Shown piece by piece: positions 22,368 to 33,973 of a stretch of DNA of 64,000 nt (position 1 is the first letter of the stretch; the number at the start of each line of letters is the position of its first letter). Position numbers and translations under genes: made by a program. Under the pieces are notes generated by a model, which had not been told where the DNA came from, made no database searches, and saw only the letters and a list, made by a program, of their open reading frames with translations. The DNA comes from Silene latifolia (Eukaryota; Streptophyta; Magnoliopsida; Caryophyllales; Caryophyllaceae). The stretch spans positions 454,659,311 through 454,723,310 of the forward strand of contig NC_133538.1 of the NCBI RefSeq assembly GCF_048544455.1, in the 5' to 3' direction.

Positions 22368-22831
22368 CTACAACTCAGGAACACGTTTAATTCCCATGGA
22401 AATAACGTGCCCTTCATGCTTATCAAAATTCAACGGTTTAGTGAGAGGGTCCGCGATGTTATCATCCGTCGCAATCTTGTCAATCACTATCTCTTCTTGC
22501 TCCACGTAATCATGGATCAGGTGAGCTTTCCGATATACATGTCTAGATTTGTTGCTAGACTTTGGCTCCTTAGCCTGGAAGATGGCACCTCTATTATCAC
22601 AATAGATGGTGATCGGGTCATTCGAACTAGGAACTATCCTAAGTCCTTGTAAGAATTGACGCATCCATATCGCTTCCTTAGCTGCTTCCGAAGAGGCATA
22701 GTACTCAGATTCAGTGGTAGAATATGCTACAACACTCTGTTTGGAACTCTTCCAGCTGACCGCAGCACCATTAAGAGTGAAGACGAACCCGGACTGAGAT
22801 TTTGAATCATCTCGATCCGTTTGGAAGCTAG
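22368..22831 (-). pseudogene. Copia-1 RNase H, C-terminal part
   Basis: Copia-type RNase H downstream of RT: SKSQSGFVFTLNGAAVSWKS, KQSVVAYSTTESEYYASSEA and IYCDNRGAIFQAKEP, then ADPLTKPL near the end. The TESEY Glu and YCDN Asp are catalytic positions of the family and both are present. The N-terminal end is interrupted at 22831 by Copia-2. The first codons that appear open beyond 22831 belong to that element's LTR. The missing strand continues from 31593. Confidence 0.9.
22827..22831. repeat. Target-site duplication of Copia-2, left (GCTAG)
   Basis: GCTAG abuts the TGTTGG start of the LTR and is repeated at 31588-31592, right after the other LTR ends. Confidence 0.92.
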
Positions 22832-24098
22832 TGTTGGAATATGTGTCCTCCGACAATAATGCGATCACGACTGTTGATCATGATGATCACATGTTTAAGT
22901 CTCATTAAAATGAATACAATTGGGAAGTAATATTGTTACTGTCAACTGGTCAACATATATCGGTAATGATTGGGCGACTAGAGTTTGACATTCTTGTCGT
23001 GTGACGGTGGTGATCAGTTGACCCCCTAGGTCATACCTAAAGGGCAATACTCTTAATTGATTATTTAATTAATCGTATAATGTTGCGAGTTAATTAAATT
23101 ACTTGAAAATTGACGGACGATTTTGGAAGTAAAATTTACGTATCATATTGAAATGTGATTAAATAAGATACGGTCTGAGTAATTGAATTGTATCATTACT
23201 CGGATGAAATAATTGTTTAATGTAACAATTAAATTGAATGAATTGTTATAAATACAATCAGTTGTGATTTATAAATTGGTAAAATTTTTGGCACAAGTAA
23301 ATATGAAATTACTAAGTCAATTTTTTGTATGTGACGTATTTTTATTAATACGTTGATTTTTAATATGTTAAAAATACATAACAAATATATGTGACATGTG
23401 ACATGTAACATATAGACAATTGACAAAAATAATATGGAATCCATATTATAGAGTGGGCCGAAAATTAGAAGGATTTAAGCTAATTATAAGTTGTTTGTAA
23501 TTAGTGGAAAACACAATGATTAAAAGCAAACCTAGCCATGCAAGCCTATTGTTCATTGTGAAGAACAACTTTTCCATGCATTGGCTCTCCTAATACCCTC
23601 CTCTTACACGGTTTTGAGAAGGTAAATATCATCATTGTTTTTCCTATAATTTTTACCTAATAACACTAAAATGTTTTAGAGTATTCATTCATTCAACTCA
23701 TCCAAAATATAAGTTCTAGTGAGAAGAAATTTCCTCTCTTCTTCTCTCTTAAAAACCGAAAATATTCAAGTGTTAATAAATATTTTTGGTTCAATTTTCT
23801 TCTTAATTAATATTATACTAGTATTTGTAATATTAATTAAATTAAGAGAAGCCTTGGGTATAAAGCTTGGGGAGAGATCTTATACTTAGATCTTGTTCAT
23901 CCATAAAGGAAAAGCTCAAGAACAAGAGAGATAGGTGATCTCTCTTGTGCCCTAATAGCCGAAATCCATTTTGTAAGGACATGATTTCTCCTCTATTTAT
24001 ATTATTGTTTGCATGCATAAGATCCGTTTTAATTTTATGACAAATTATTTAGACATATATGAGTATGTTAATATGTATATGAATCTACATTTCCTTCA
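22832..24098 (+). repeat. Copia-2 5' LTR (1267 bp)
   Basis: TGTTGGAATATGTGTCC to ACATTTCCTTCA. Nearly identical to 30320-31587; differences cluster near 22938-23005 and at 23173. It holds a TATA box at 23247 and the block GATCAGTTGACCCCCTAGG, then TCATACCTAAAGGG, shared inverted with the other copia LTRs. Confidence 0.95.
23247..23256 (+). promoter_or_regulatory. TATA box candidate, Copia-2 LTR
   Basis: TATAAATACA lies about 415 bp into the LTR, repeated at the same place in the 3' LTR (about 30736). It is the best plus-strand core-promoter match in the LTR. Confidence 0.5.
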
Positions 24099-24099
24099 A

Positions 24100-24114
24100 T
24101 CGGTATCAAGAGCC
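24100..24114 (+). other. Copia-2 primer-binding site, imperfect
   Basis: TCGGTATCAAGAGCC begins 1 bp after the LTR. It resembles the initiator-Met site TGGTATCAGAGCC, with one extra A and one mismatch. The position is right for a primer site; the mismatch is odd in so young an element. Confidence 0.6.
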
Positions 24115-26360
24115 ACGGTTGTTTGCATGCAAATTGGTTAAAAGTTTTTCCGAGTTATATGAATAACAAATAAAACTTGTAAAAATTTGTGTTATTATGA
24201 TATATCACGAAATTATTACATGCATGTTAATATTTCTGGTCCTAAAATGTTTTAGGATATTTTGGTTAATTTTTCGGATTTTTATTGTTCATAATTTACT
24301 ATAATGGCATTTAAATGTGATTTTATGAGTAAAAATGTCATTTTTGGTCGAAAATTAGCTATACTTCGAATTTTAAGTTGATTTTTGGATATGTTGTCAC
24401 ATATATTATTTTGAGATAACCTGTAAATTTTCATAATTTTTGGACTTGTTATGCTCGAAAAATGAATTTTTCATTATTAAATTCGGATTTAAGAGAAAAA
24501 TAGGTTAATATGAGTTAAATTTCGAATCTGGTCATACAAAATTAATATGTTGTCACATGCAATTTTACAAGATGTGTGTAAAATAATTGGCTATAAAGAA
24601 GTCCTTTTGCATGATTTATGAATTTTTGAAGAAAAATAGCATAAATAGTGACATTATTAGTGGAAAATTAATAAAACATAATCTATGACTTAGGAAAAAC
24701 GTTTAATGTTGCATTTTATTATATTTTTCAGATCTAAAATTGAAAATTTAATGAAAATAATTTTTCCCTTGTTTTTTATGATTATTTTATTAAAATTGAT
24801 AAACCGCAACATTGTTTTTCCGGAAAAATTTCGAAACTTTTAACCTAAGATTTTGAACATTATGAGTGTCATGGAATTTTTCCAGAATGTTCATGAATTT
24901 AAATTTCAAATTTTGAATTTATTTGAAATTTTTGGATTTATTTGAAGTTTAATAGCTTATTTTTGTAATTTTTGGTCCATTTATGAACAATTTTGTAAAT
25001 AAAAGTTAATTATGGTCAAAATTATTAGTGAAGACTAAATTTTGAGTCCTAAAAGGTTAGGGTAATTAACTTATGCATAAATATGAGTTTATGCATTTTT
25101 GTGATTATAAAATGTTGAGATCACGCAAATCCGTAAAAACCGAGTAATATACGATATTGGCTAATTAAAGGCGATTTAGCATAAAAATTGAGCATGTTCA
25201 TACATATTATAATGCTGCATTTTCTTTATGATTGTCATAATTTTAATTTATGTAATTTTTGAATTATGTATTTTACTTAGTATGGCCTTAGATTTTAATT
25301 GGTATTTCCCGAAATGTATGGGAATATCGATTCGGTTGTAATTTTTATTGTGATCTCGTATCACCGTTTTGTAATTTAATAGATTTATTTTATTTTAGTT
25401 ACAAATGTATAATAGGAAATTATGTAATTTATTATGTAATTTTATTCATTCCGGAGTTCCTAAAGACGGATTTCTTCAAGAATGGCGATACATAAAGACG
25501 GTGTTACCTCGAGATGCGTGTCACAACCGAAGTTCAAGGGACCAATGGAGTTGGTTTCCGAATATGTAATAGATTAATAGTTTTTCTATTTTAGGAAAGG
25601 CCATACTAGGATTTATTTATCTTTATGCTTGCATTTTATTTTATGTCACATGCATCGCTAAATCGCCATAACTAAAACATGCATTGTCTTCTTTTATCGA
25701 GTTTATCGACCGTGTCAATTAAAATTATCGTAGTTCACCGCTTTAGTTCACTTAAAACGTGATAGATAATAAATTGACATGACCTCTCGCTAAAACTATC
25801 AATTGAGACATAGCCTTACCAAATAGTAGAAACCATGAAAACCTATTTCGCGAGGGAGTGCGCTCGGCCCCACCGGGTACAAACCTTGTTACGTAGGGGA
25901 AGTGGGTGATGAATGTTAATCCACCGAATTCATGTTGATGAGGGATGTATCGGCCACACCGTGCCCAAGTTAATGTGGGTTTGGATCATGGACACATTTA
26001 TTCGAAATTTGGATTGAACTCAACAAAAGTATTTGATAAGGGATGTATCGGCCCCACCGTGCCCTTGTCGATGTGTTTTGGGCTATAGATAATAGTTAAT
26101 GTAATATTATCGACCAAGAGTTCTAAAAGTAGAATCGATTAAACGTTAATCCACCGAGTTATATTGATGAAGGATGTATCGGCCCCACCGTGCCTAAGTC
26201 GATATGAATTTGGGTCTTGGAATCATTTATCTAGTTGGGTAGAGGTCACTAGAAAAATGCGTAAAACTTGTTTAAATCATACATTTTTACGAGTATAATT
26301 AAAACGACAATTGTTTTACTCCTTATATTTTGTTTTGTAGACCACTTCTTTTCATAACAA
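24115..26360 (+). other. Copia-2 untranslated leader
   Basis: About 2.2 kb, AT-rich, with no supported frame before gag. Its inverted relative is 7821-9001. In its last 500 bp a segment GGATGTATCGGCC plus CCACCGTGCC recurs at 25943, 26041 and 26172, each followed by a GTCGATGTG- or TTAATGTGG-like stretch, giving three imperfect direct repeats of about 100-130 bp spacing. A long structured leader of this kind may hold packaging signals; that is inference. Confidence 0.7.
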
Positions 26361-27263
26361 ATGGCAACATCAACACCAACTCCTAATGCTACACCACTCG
26401 CTACTTCATCTTGGCTCCGATCCTTTATGGATCGATGTAAACTTGAAAAGAATGGGTCAAATTTCTCCGAGTGGGATGCCCAACTCAAATTAGCCGCCGA
26501 AGGTGACGACAAGCTTCGTTACCTTACCGAGGCCTCTCCACCCGAACCCTCCACTAGGTCCACCGCGGCCACGAGGGAAGCCTATGAGACTTACCAAAAG
26601 GAGTCCGCCGCAATGAAAAATGTCTTAATATTTGCGATGGAGGCGGACCTCCAAAGGAGAGCCTTCAAAATGGGCAATGCTAATGAGATTTACTCCAAAC
26701 TTGTGACCATGTTTTCACAAACTCCGCGGATCATCCAATATGAGGCGGCCGCGGCATTCTTTGATCTCGACTTCAAAGAGGGCCAAAAGGTTAGCCCTCA
26801 TGTGCTCAAACTCATGGAGCTTGTCGAGACCTTGAAAATTCAAAAGGTTGAAATCCCCAAAGAACTCATCGTAGATAGGATTCTACACTCCTTGTCCAAA
26901 GTCAAGGCATATGTGCAATTCCGGGTGAATTTCAACATGCAAGACAAGGACGTGTCTCTTGAGGAGTTGCACAAGTTACTTGTGCAAGCCGAGAGGGACA
27001 TGGGGTTAAATGTGAACCCTCCCAAGGATGTGCTCAATATAAGCACAAAGAGTAAGGGGAAGTTCAAGAAGAATGGGAGAAAGGGCAAGAAGCAAGCTCC
27101 CACATTCACCAAAGCTAAGTCTTGTGAAGCTAGCACCTCCAAAGTCAAGAAGGGTCCTCTTGATAAGTGCCATTATTGTAATGGCATGGGGCATTGGAAA
27201 AGAAATTGTTCCAGATACCTTGGTGATATCAAAGCTGGAAGAATTACTCCAGTAGGTAAATGA
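26361..27263 (+). CDS. gag: Copia-type Gag, intact (Copia-2)
   Basis: A 300-residue Gag, the only intact domain-bearing long frame in the window. The start at 26361 is preceded by the leader and follows a stop-rich region. Residues about 15-200 form the copia-type gag capsid domain (SWLRSFMDRCKLEKNGSNFS, then NVLIFAMEADLQRR, SKLVTMFSQTPRI, ILHSLSKVKAYVQF). These match the Copia-1 Gag block by block (FAMETNLQRR, FLHSLHDGF). A Lys-rich segment (about 225-265) leads to a CCHC zinc knuckle, CHYCNGMGHWKRNC, residues 270-283, ligands intact. The protein stops 17 residues later, just where the Copia-1 frame goes on into protease. It should form virus-like particles and bind RNA. Confidence 0.92.
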   Translation: MATSTPTPNATPLATSSWLRSFMDRCKLEKNGSNFSEWDAQLKLAAEGDDKLRYLTEASPPEPSTRSTAATREAYETYQKESAAMKNVLIFAMEADLQRRAFKMGNANEIYSKLVTMFSQTPRIIQYEAAAAFFDLDFKEGQKVSPHVLKLMELVETLKIQKVEIPKELIVDRILHSLSKVKAYVQFRVNFNMQDKDVSLEELHKLLVQAERDMGLNVNPPKDVLNISTKSKGKFKKNGRKGKKQAPTFTKAKSCEASTSKVKKGPLDKCHYCNGMGHWKRNCSRYLGDIKAGRITPVGK

Positions 27264-30200
27264 CTATCCTTCTTTTATGTTTCAAATTCAACTATGGTAA
27301 TATGATGCAAAGTTGTGATAATGTATCTCCCTTTTTATTGTAAATAGGGCCTCCACCAAGCAAAGACAAGGAAAAGAAAACAAGCATGAGATACCATGGA
27401 GAAGCTAAGGATAGCTTTTATGGAGCTTTGTTTTTCATTGTCTTATTTTAAGTTATGTTTTGAATTTTAGAACTTTAAGTTTCCGTGTTCGACATGGAAA
27501 GGTATTTTGGATAATGGTTTGTATTTTGGATGATGGTGACTTGGTTTGCAACCCAAGTCACCCGTTTTATCATTTATCCTTATGTTCTAAAATTTCATCC
27601 TTAAATGCTTGCGTTTTGAAACATAAGATAATTCACTTAAAAGTGATCCAATAGACAATTATAATGACGGGTTTCATTATATGTCCACATGCTTAAGGCT
27701 TGTGTATGATCATTTATAAAGTGATTTTGAGTCTATGAACTCTCTTAAAGGTATGTCAATCACCAAGTACACATATGAAATCAATAACTTTTAGTCTATC
27801 TATGAGATAGTTCTCCTTATACTTCAACATCATTAATTTGTGTCTCATATGCTATCTTTGGATGTTTAGTGTATTCATTCTAAAGATAGAGTGGGAGAAA
27901 AATAAGGACACAACACACAAGGCAAGATAAAATTGTGTACTTGTGTAAATGAAGATCTACGCAAGAGAGAATGATTTGAATAAAGGTATATCTATTTACA
28001 TAGTATGCCGAATAGATGAGATCTATGGTAGTAATCATAAGAGTATATTCTCAAGATAACTACACGAGGAGACCAAAAGAAGGTTTTGGAAGAAAAATGA
28101 CTAATGTAAAGTCTCAACAAGTTTTTGACTAAATTTATGAAACATTTGACCAATAGTTTCAACCTTGAGATTTACTTAAGAGCCTAAATGAATCAAAGTA
28201 ACATACTAGTTATGATCAAAATCAAGTTGCAAAGATTGATATTCTGATATCTTCAATAGCCAACGTTTTAACCATGCAAATGTCATTGCTTAACCTCGCT
28301 ATGAAATGGTTAATCCTCCTTCCGAAAGAGTATTCCGAAGGACGTATTCTAGATATTGTTTATATTTGAATAATGACATTGCTACACATCATTATGACAT
28401 GAGTGTGTTAGAGAATTAAAATCTCTTCTCGTAAGGTTGAGATGAGACCACTTCAAAATAGGCATTTTGAAAGGATATGATGGGAACATATATGGTTTTA
28501 TCCTAGTAACTTGGCAAAGCAATTTATATTCATATTCTTGACAAATTTCGATTGAGAAGTCAATTTCGAAATATGTTGAATTGAGTGGGAGTTAGGAAAA
28601 TTTCATGTGAAGACATGGAATTTAGTGGGAGCTATCATCCTTGAATGTTTAAAACTCATCACTCATTAAAGAATGACGAGCTAATACCTTCTTTCATAAA
28701 GAAGCTTTTGAGTTTTCAATTCTGGATGAAAATGGACAATGATGAATCCAATTACATCATGGGACGTTGGATTAGTATTAAAGAGATACACATCGTATCA
28801 ACATTTACATAGGTTATTCATATGAATGAAAATGGGATTACCATTAGCAGTCATGGTAGTTCATTGAACCTGAGAACGGTTGATCTCATGATTATTAGTA
28901 ACTAATGTTTCCGCCATTAGAATAATCATGTACATGTCCAATTTTGAATCATATGCATAAGAGTATGATGATTGGTTGGTGAGCCATAATAGAAACGTCA
29001 TGAATTCTCGAGTAGAATCCGATGAGCGATTTCGGTGTTTGACGGAATACTCGATTATGTGACAATAGGTTGCACATATATATGAAATCCGAACACAGGT
29101 AAGGATTTATGAGAATCCTAAAACTTTCGAGCTAGAAAGAGAAATGAGAAGCTTTGGAAAGATGCTTGGTTGAATAAGAGGTTATTCAAAAACAATCTTT
29201 CCTAGTAAAGCTAGGACTTGTGAGAAGTGCTAAGCTGAATAATCTTGTAAATTGTTACAAGATTCTACAAAACATATACCTAGTGCATTGTGTGTGGATG
29301 GAACACTTGATCAGTACAAGTTGTATTATTCATCGCAAATTCGTTCGTTATGAGATGATCGATAAGAAAGTTCTTTCAAGTTAAAGAACCAAAACCAAGG
29401 TCGAGAACCTTGATGTGTACTTGGTAAGATTCATGCTATGAGAGAGAACATGAATGTGAAGGAAAATGCAAGTGTAAGAAGTTTGAACACATGGACACAT
29501 GGGATGTTAAACTTCTATTGCAATCAATAAGTGTTTACACTTATGATAAACATCACAAGGTTGCAATATGATATTGACTACCCGAGTGTGATGTCGACAT
29601 TTGTCGTATGAGTTATTCTTAACTCACCCTGTACATTGTTATATCCAAACGGGTTGTAGAGACAATTGAACCCCGTTAAAGTGAACATGGATTAACATTG
29701 TTTTTGCCCATAGTTACTTATATGAGGTGACGTCTCGAAGTGACTAGAGTGTGAGGCGATTGATGGCAAGTTCAAGTGCCATAGAGTCATGTGAGATGAC
29801 TAGTCGATCACATAGGCGGTCGTTAGGAACATTTTGTCGGGCCTAATGACCGCTTATAGAGTTCTGGCAAATTTATATAGCCTGGTCGTGGCGAGAGCTA
29901 CTATAGTATTCAAATGAGTCGATTCTTTTGACTAAAGACTATTCACCTAAGATGGCACGATTTGATTAACTTTGATTTGTGTTACTACGACCTTCGTAAA
30001 TGGGGTCAAATGGGCATATTTTGGGTTATGATGGCTGTGGCTAGTCGAAGGGAATGAGTGCGATAGGAATTGTCCACCCTTTGTCAGGGTTATAACAATA
30101 TCTCGGGGCCACTCGAGGAGTAATGAATCGAAATGCGTGGCCACGCTCGGATGGCATCCGAGTGGATAAATCCGGTCAATCAGTTATTCTCCAGATCGAG

Positions 30201-30302
30201 GAAACCACTCTCGATATGATCACTTGCAAGTACGACCGAAAGACACCTTGCATTGAGTGGGAGATAGTAATAGGACAAGAGAATTGGTGACGCACACTTG
30301 TC
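27264..30302 (+). other. Copia-2 3' non-coding region, no pol
   Basis: Three kilobases with no protease, integrase, RT or RNase H similarity in any frame I can follow. Stops are dense in all frames. The last 400 bp, with CAGGGTTATAACAATATCTC and GGGGCCACTCGAGGAG near 30090-30120, are related to the Copia-1 3' non-coding region. The rest is unrecognised and may be a replacement for pol. Confidence 0.75.
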
Positions 30303-30319
30303 GAGGACAAGTGGGAGAT
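30303..30319 (+). other. Copia-2 polypurine tract
   Basis: GAGGACAAGTGGGAGAT immediately precedes the 3' LTR start TGTTGG. Only two pyrimidines interrupt it. Confidence 0.85.
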
Positions 30320-31587
30320 TGTTGGAATATGTGTCCTCCGACAATAATGCGATCACGACTGTTGATCATGATGATCACATGTTTAAGTCTCATTAAAATG
30401 AATACAATTGGGAAGTAATATTGTTACTTGTCAACCGGTCAACATATATCGGTAATGATTGGCTGACTAGAGTTTGACATTACTGTCGTGTGACGGTGGT
30501 GATCAGTTGACCCCCTAGGTCATACCTAAAGGGCAATACTCTTAATTGATTATTTAATTAATCGTATAATGTTGCGAGTTAATTAAATTACTTGAAAATT
30601 GACGGACGATTTTGGAAGTAAAATTTACGTATCATATTGAAATGTGATTAAATAAGATACGGTCCGAGTAATTGAATTGTATCATTACTCGGATGAAATA
30701 ATTGTTTAATGTAACAATTAAATTGAATGAATTGTTATAAATACAATCAGTTGTGATTTATAAATTGGTAAAATTTTTGGCACAAGTAAATATGAAATTA
30801 CTAAGTCAATTTTTTGTATGTGACGTATTTTTATTAATACGTTGATTTTTAATATGTTAAAAATACATAACAAATATATGTGACATGTGACATGTAACAT
30901 ATAGACAATTGACAAAAATAATATGGAATCCATATTATAGAGTGGGCCGAAAATTAGAAGGATTTAAGCTAATTATAAGTTGTTTGTAATTAGTGGAAAA
31001 CACAATGATTAAAAGCAAACCTAGCCATGCAAGCCTATTGTTCATTGTGAAGAACAACTTTTCCATGCATTGGCTCTCCTAATACCCTCCTCTTACACGG
31101 TTTTGAGAAGGTAAATATCATCATTGTTTTTCCTATAATTTTTACCTAATAACACTAAAATGTTTTAGAGTATTCATTCATTCAACTCATCCAAAATATA
31201 AGTTCTAGTGAGAAGAAATTTCCTCTCTTCTTCTCTCTTAAAAACCGAAAATATTCAAGTGTTAATAAATATTTTTGGTTCAATTTTCTTCTTAATTAAT
31301 ATTATACTAGTATTTGTAATATTAATTAAATTAAGAGAAGCCTTGGGTATAAAGCTTGGGGAGAGATCTTATACTTAGATCTTGTTCATCCATAAAGGAA
31401 AAGCTCAAGAACAAGAGAGATAGGTGATCTCTCTTGTGCCCTAATAGCCGAAATCCATTTTGTAAGGACATGATTTCTCCTCTATTTATATTATTGTTTG
31501 CATGCATAAGATCCGTTTTAATTTTATGACAAATTATTTAGACATATATGAGTATGTTAATATGTATATGAATCTACATTTCCTTCA
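30320..31587 (+). repeat. Copia-2 3' LTR (1268 bp)
   Basis: Partner of 22832-24098, followed by the GCTAG duplication at 31588-31592. Confidence 0.95.
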
Positions 31588-31592
31588 GCTAG

Positions 31593-32479
31593 CATCTGCG
31601 TAACCGATTGCACATAGCTTAGTATCGCCTCCATAAGTCAATACCCTATCCTTAGTCCTCCGTAGGTACTTGAGGATATTTTTAACAGCTATCCACTATG
31701 TTTCACCTGGATTCTTTTGGTACCGACTCGTCATAATCAATGCATATGCCACGTCTAGAGGTGTGCATATCATGGCATACATGATTGATCCTATTGCAGA
31801 TGCATAAGGAACACGACTCATGCGCTCAATCCCTTCAGGCGTCGTGGGTGACTGAAATTTGCTCAACTGCATCCCAGCCGTCATTGGAAGGTTCCCCTTC
31901 TTGGAGTTGGTCATGCTGAACTTCTCAAGAATCTTATCCAAATAAGACTCCTGACTAAGTGATAACGTCTGTCGTGATCTATCTCGGTAAATACGGATTC
32001 CCAAAATGCGTTGTGCCTCACCCAGATCTTTCATCTGGAAATGGTTCTTCAACCATTCTTTAACCGAAGATAGGAGAGGAATGTCATTCCCAATCAAGAG
32101 TATGTCATCGACATACAATATCAAGAATACAATCTTGCTCCCACTCGACTTGATATATAAGCATGGTTCCTCGACCGATCGAGTGAAACTATACTCTTTT
32201 ATCACCTGGTCGAAACGATGATTCCAACTCCGAGAAGCTTTGCTTAAGTCCATAAATGGAACGCTTAAGCTTGCATACTTTCTTAGGATGTTTAGGATCT
32301 ATGAAACCTTCGGGTTGCACCATGTACAACTCTTCCTCCAAATAACCGTTTAAGAAGGCGGTTTTCACATCCATTTGCCAAATTTCATAATCATGAAAAG
32401 CGGCAATCGCTAAGATTATCCAAATGGAACGTAGCATGACTACAGGTGCAAAAATCTCATCGTAATGCAATCCGTGCAC
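31593..32479 (-). pseudogene. Copia-1 reverse transcriptase, broken
   Basis: Copia RT on the minus strand. From 32479 downward: [40 protein letters not shown] (first catalytic Asp) and [12 protein letters not shown], then a frameshift near 32220. Next come LILYVDDILLIGNDIPLLSS (YVDD catalytic pair intact), FQMKDLGEAQRILGIRIYRD and YASAIGSIMYAMICTP. A stop falls at about 31693, and a stop also separates this part from the integrase at 32480. The remaining codons to 31593 lead into the RNase H that resumes beyond Copia-2. Confidence 0.9.
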
Positions 32480-33553
32480 TTAAGTGAAACCTTTTGCCAC
32501 TAGTCGTGCCTTATTGGTATCTGGTTGCGCGTCTACAGAACGCTTTATTTTGTAAAGCCATTTCCACTGTAGAGGTTTTACCTTATTAGGTAAATCAACA
32601 AGATCCCATACGTCATTCTCATACATAAAGTCTATCTCGGATTGCATGGCTTTGAGCCATAGCTTTAAGTTGGAACAGGTCATAGCACCTTTATAGGTAA
32701 CGGGTTCATTACTCTCTAGGAGTAAAACGTCATTCTCCTCGACCATACCAATGTATCTGTCCGGAAGGTGAGAGACTCTACCCGACCTCCTAGGTTCCTC
32801 AGGAATGCTAACCGTATCATCAGTTGGAGGAACAACTTCCTCCATCCGTTCCTCGGTTGTTGGTTCTGGAATCTCCGACAGCTCGAAGGTTCTATTACTT
32901 GTTTTGTTCTCGAGAAATTCTTTCTCTAAGAACATCGCACTAGCCGCAACAAAAACTCGATGTTCGGTAGGCGAATAGAAGTAATGACGAAATGTTCCTT
33001 TTGGATAACCTATAACGTATGTCTTGACCGATCGCGGGTCGAGCTTATCCTCGTGTCTCCACTTGACATAAGCCTTGCAACCCCAAACCCGAATAAAGGA
33101 CAAGTTAGGTACCGTTCCCTTCCACATTTCATATGGAGTCTTGTCGACAGCTTTAGTCGGACTTCGGTTAAGTATAAGAGCAGCTGACAAAAGAGCAAAA
33201 CCCCATAATGAATCAAGCACTACCGTGTGACTCATCATGGATAAAACCATATCAAGTAAGGTTCCATTTAGCCGTTTGGATACACCATTTAATTGAGGCA
33301 CCTTTCTACCCATTTGGTTTTCAACCCTGTTCTAGTATTCCTTGAATTTCTCAAAGGACTCACTTTTATGCTTCATTAAGTAGACATATCTGTATCTACT
33401 CAAATCGTCCGTGAAAGTGATAAAATATCTATAGCCATCTCTAGCGGTAATTGACATAGGTCCACAAACATCAGTATGTATGAGTCCTAATAGGTCACTA
33501 GTGCGCATTCCAACACCTTTGAAGGAAATTCGAGTCAGGTTGCCAATGAGACA
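32480..33553 (-). pseudogene. Copia-1 integrase, broken
   Basis: The C-terminal half of copia integrase is clear at 32480-33313: VSKRLNGTLLDMVLSMMSHT, LNRSPTKAVDKTPYEMWKGT, FIRVWGCKAYVKWRHEDKLD and YVIGYPKGTFRHYFYSPTE. The catalytic Glu of the usual ERRNRTLLDM block falls in a changed context here (SKRLNGTLLDM), so the active site is probably lost. The core upstream (33314-33553) is readable in pieces but has stops. An Arg/Ser-rich linker to RT (RRSGRVSHLPDRYIGM) is preserved. Confidence 0.88.
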
Positions 33554-33868
33554 TTATTCACACGTGCCATATATAGAAAATTCGAATGCGGGAATGGTCC
33601 CATTATCGACGAGTTTCTTTACGCGTTTCTCATTTATGTGTCCCATTCGACAATGCCATAGATAGGTTTGATCTTTGTCACCAACCTTTAATTTCTTATT
33701 ATTCACGTGTAATACTTCCGCGGTTTGATCTAAGATGTAAATTCCATTCATGGAAACCGCTTTGCCATAAATCATTTCATTGAAAGAGAAAATACAGCTA
33801 TTATCCTTTATTAAAAATGAAAATCCATCTTTATTAAGTACGGAAACTGAAATAATGTTTTTAGACAA
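33554..33868 (-). pseudogene. Copia-1 gag-pre-integrase domain
   Basis: A 104-codon minus-strand frame with the pre-integrase signature WHCRMGHINEKRVKKLVDNG. Its His-Cys-His pattern belongs to the zinc-binding domain at the integrase N-terminus. It ends with a stop at the place where copia integrases have a Cys pair. Confidence 0.85.
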
Positions 33869-33973
33869 AATGGGTACATAGTAACAGTTATTTAAAAATA
33901 ACTCAAAACCACTAGGGAGTTGGATTACATATGTTCCCTTCGAGACAACAGCAACTCTGGCTCCATTCCCGAC

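Larger units (their letters stand above)
22832..31587 (+). mobile_element. Copia-2: young gag-only copia-type element
   Basis: Complete 8756-bp element: LTRs 22832-24098 and 30320-31587, target duplication GCTAG, a primer-site-like sequence, a long leader, one intact gag frame (26361-27263), then 3 kb without any pol domain and a polypurine tract. The LTRs differ by about six substitutions and one 1-bp indel. Its Gag, 3' non-coding region and LTR ends are related to Copia-1. It resembles described non-autonomous terminal-repeat elements that keep only gag, and would need reverse transcriptase and integrase from a relative. Confidence 0.9.

Noticed and set aside
23229..23444. A 71-codon minus-strand frame present twice (also 30718-30933)
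   Set aside because: It is identical because the two LTRs are nearly identical. It is AT-rich, hydrophobic by composition and overlaps the TATA region; not supported as a gene.
27460..27654. A short frame in the Copia-2 3' region considered as a pol remnant
   Set aside because: No RT, integrase or protease motif; length is compatible with chance.
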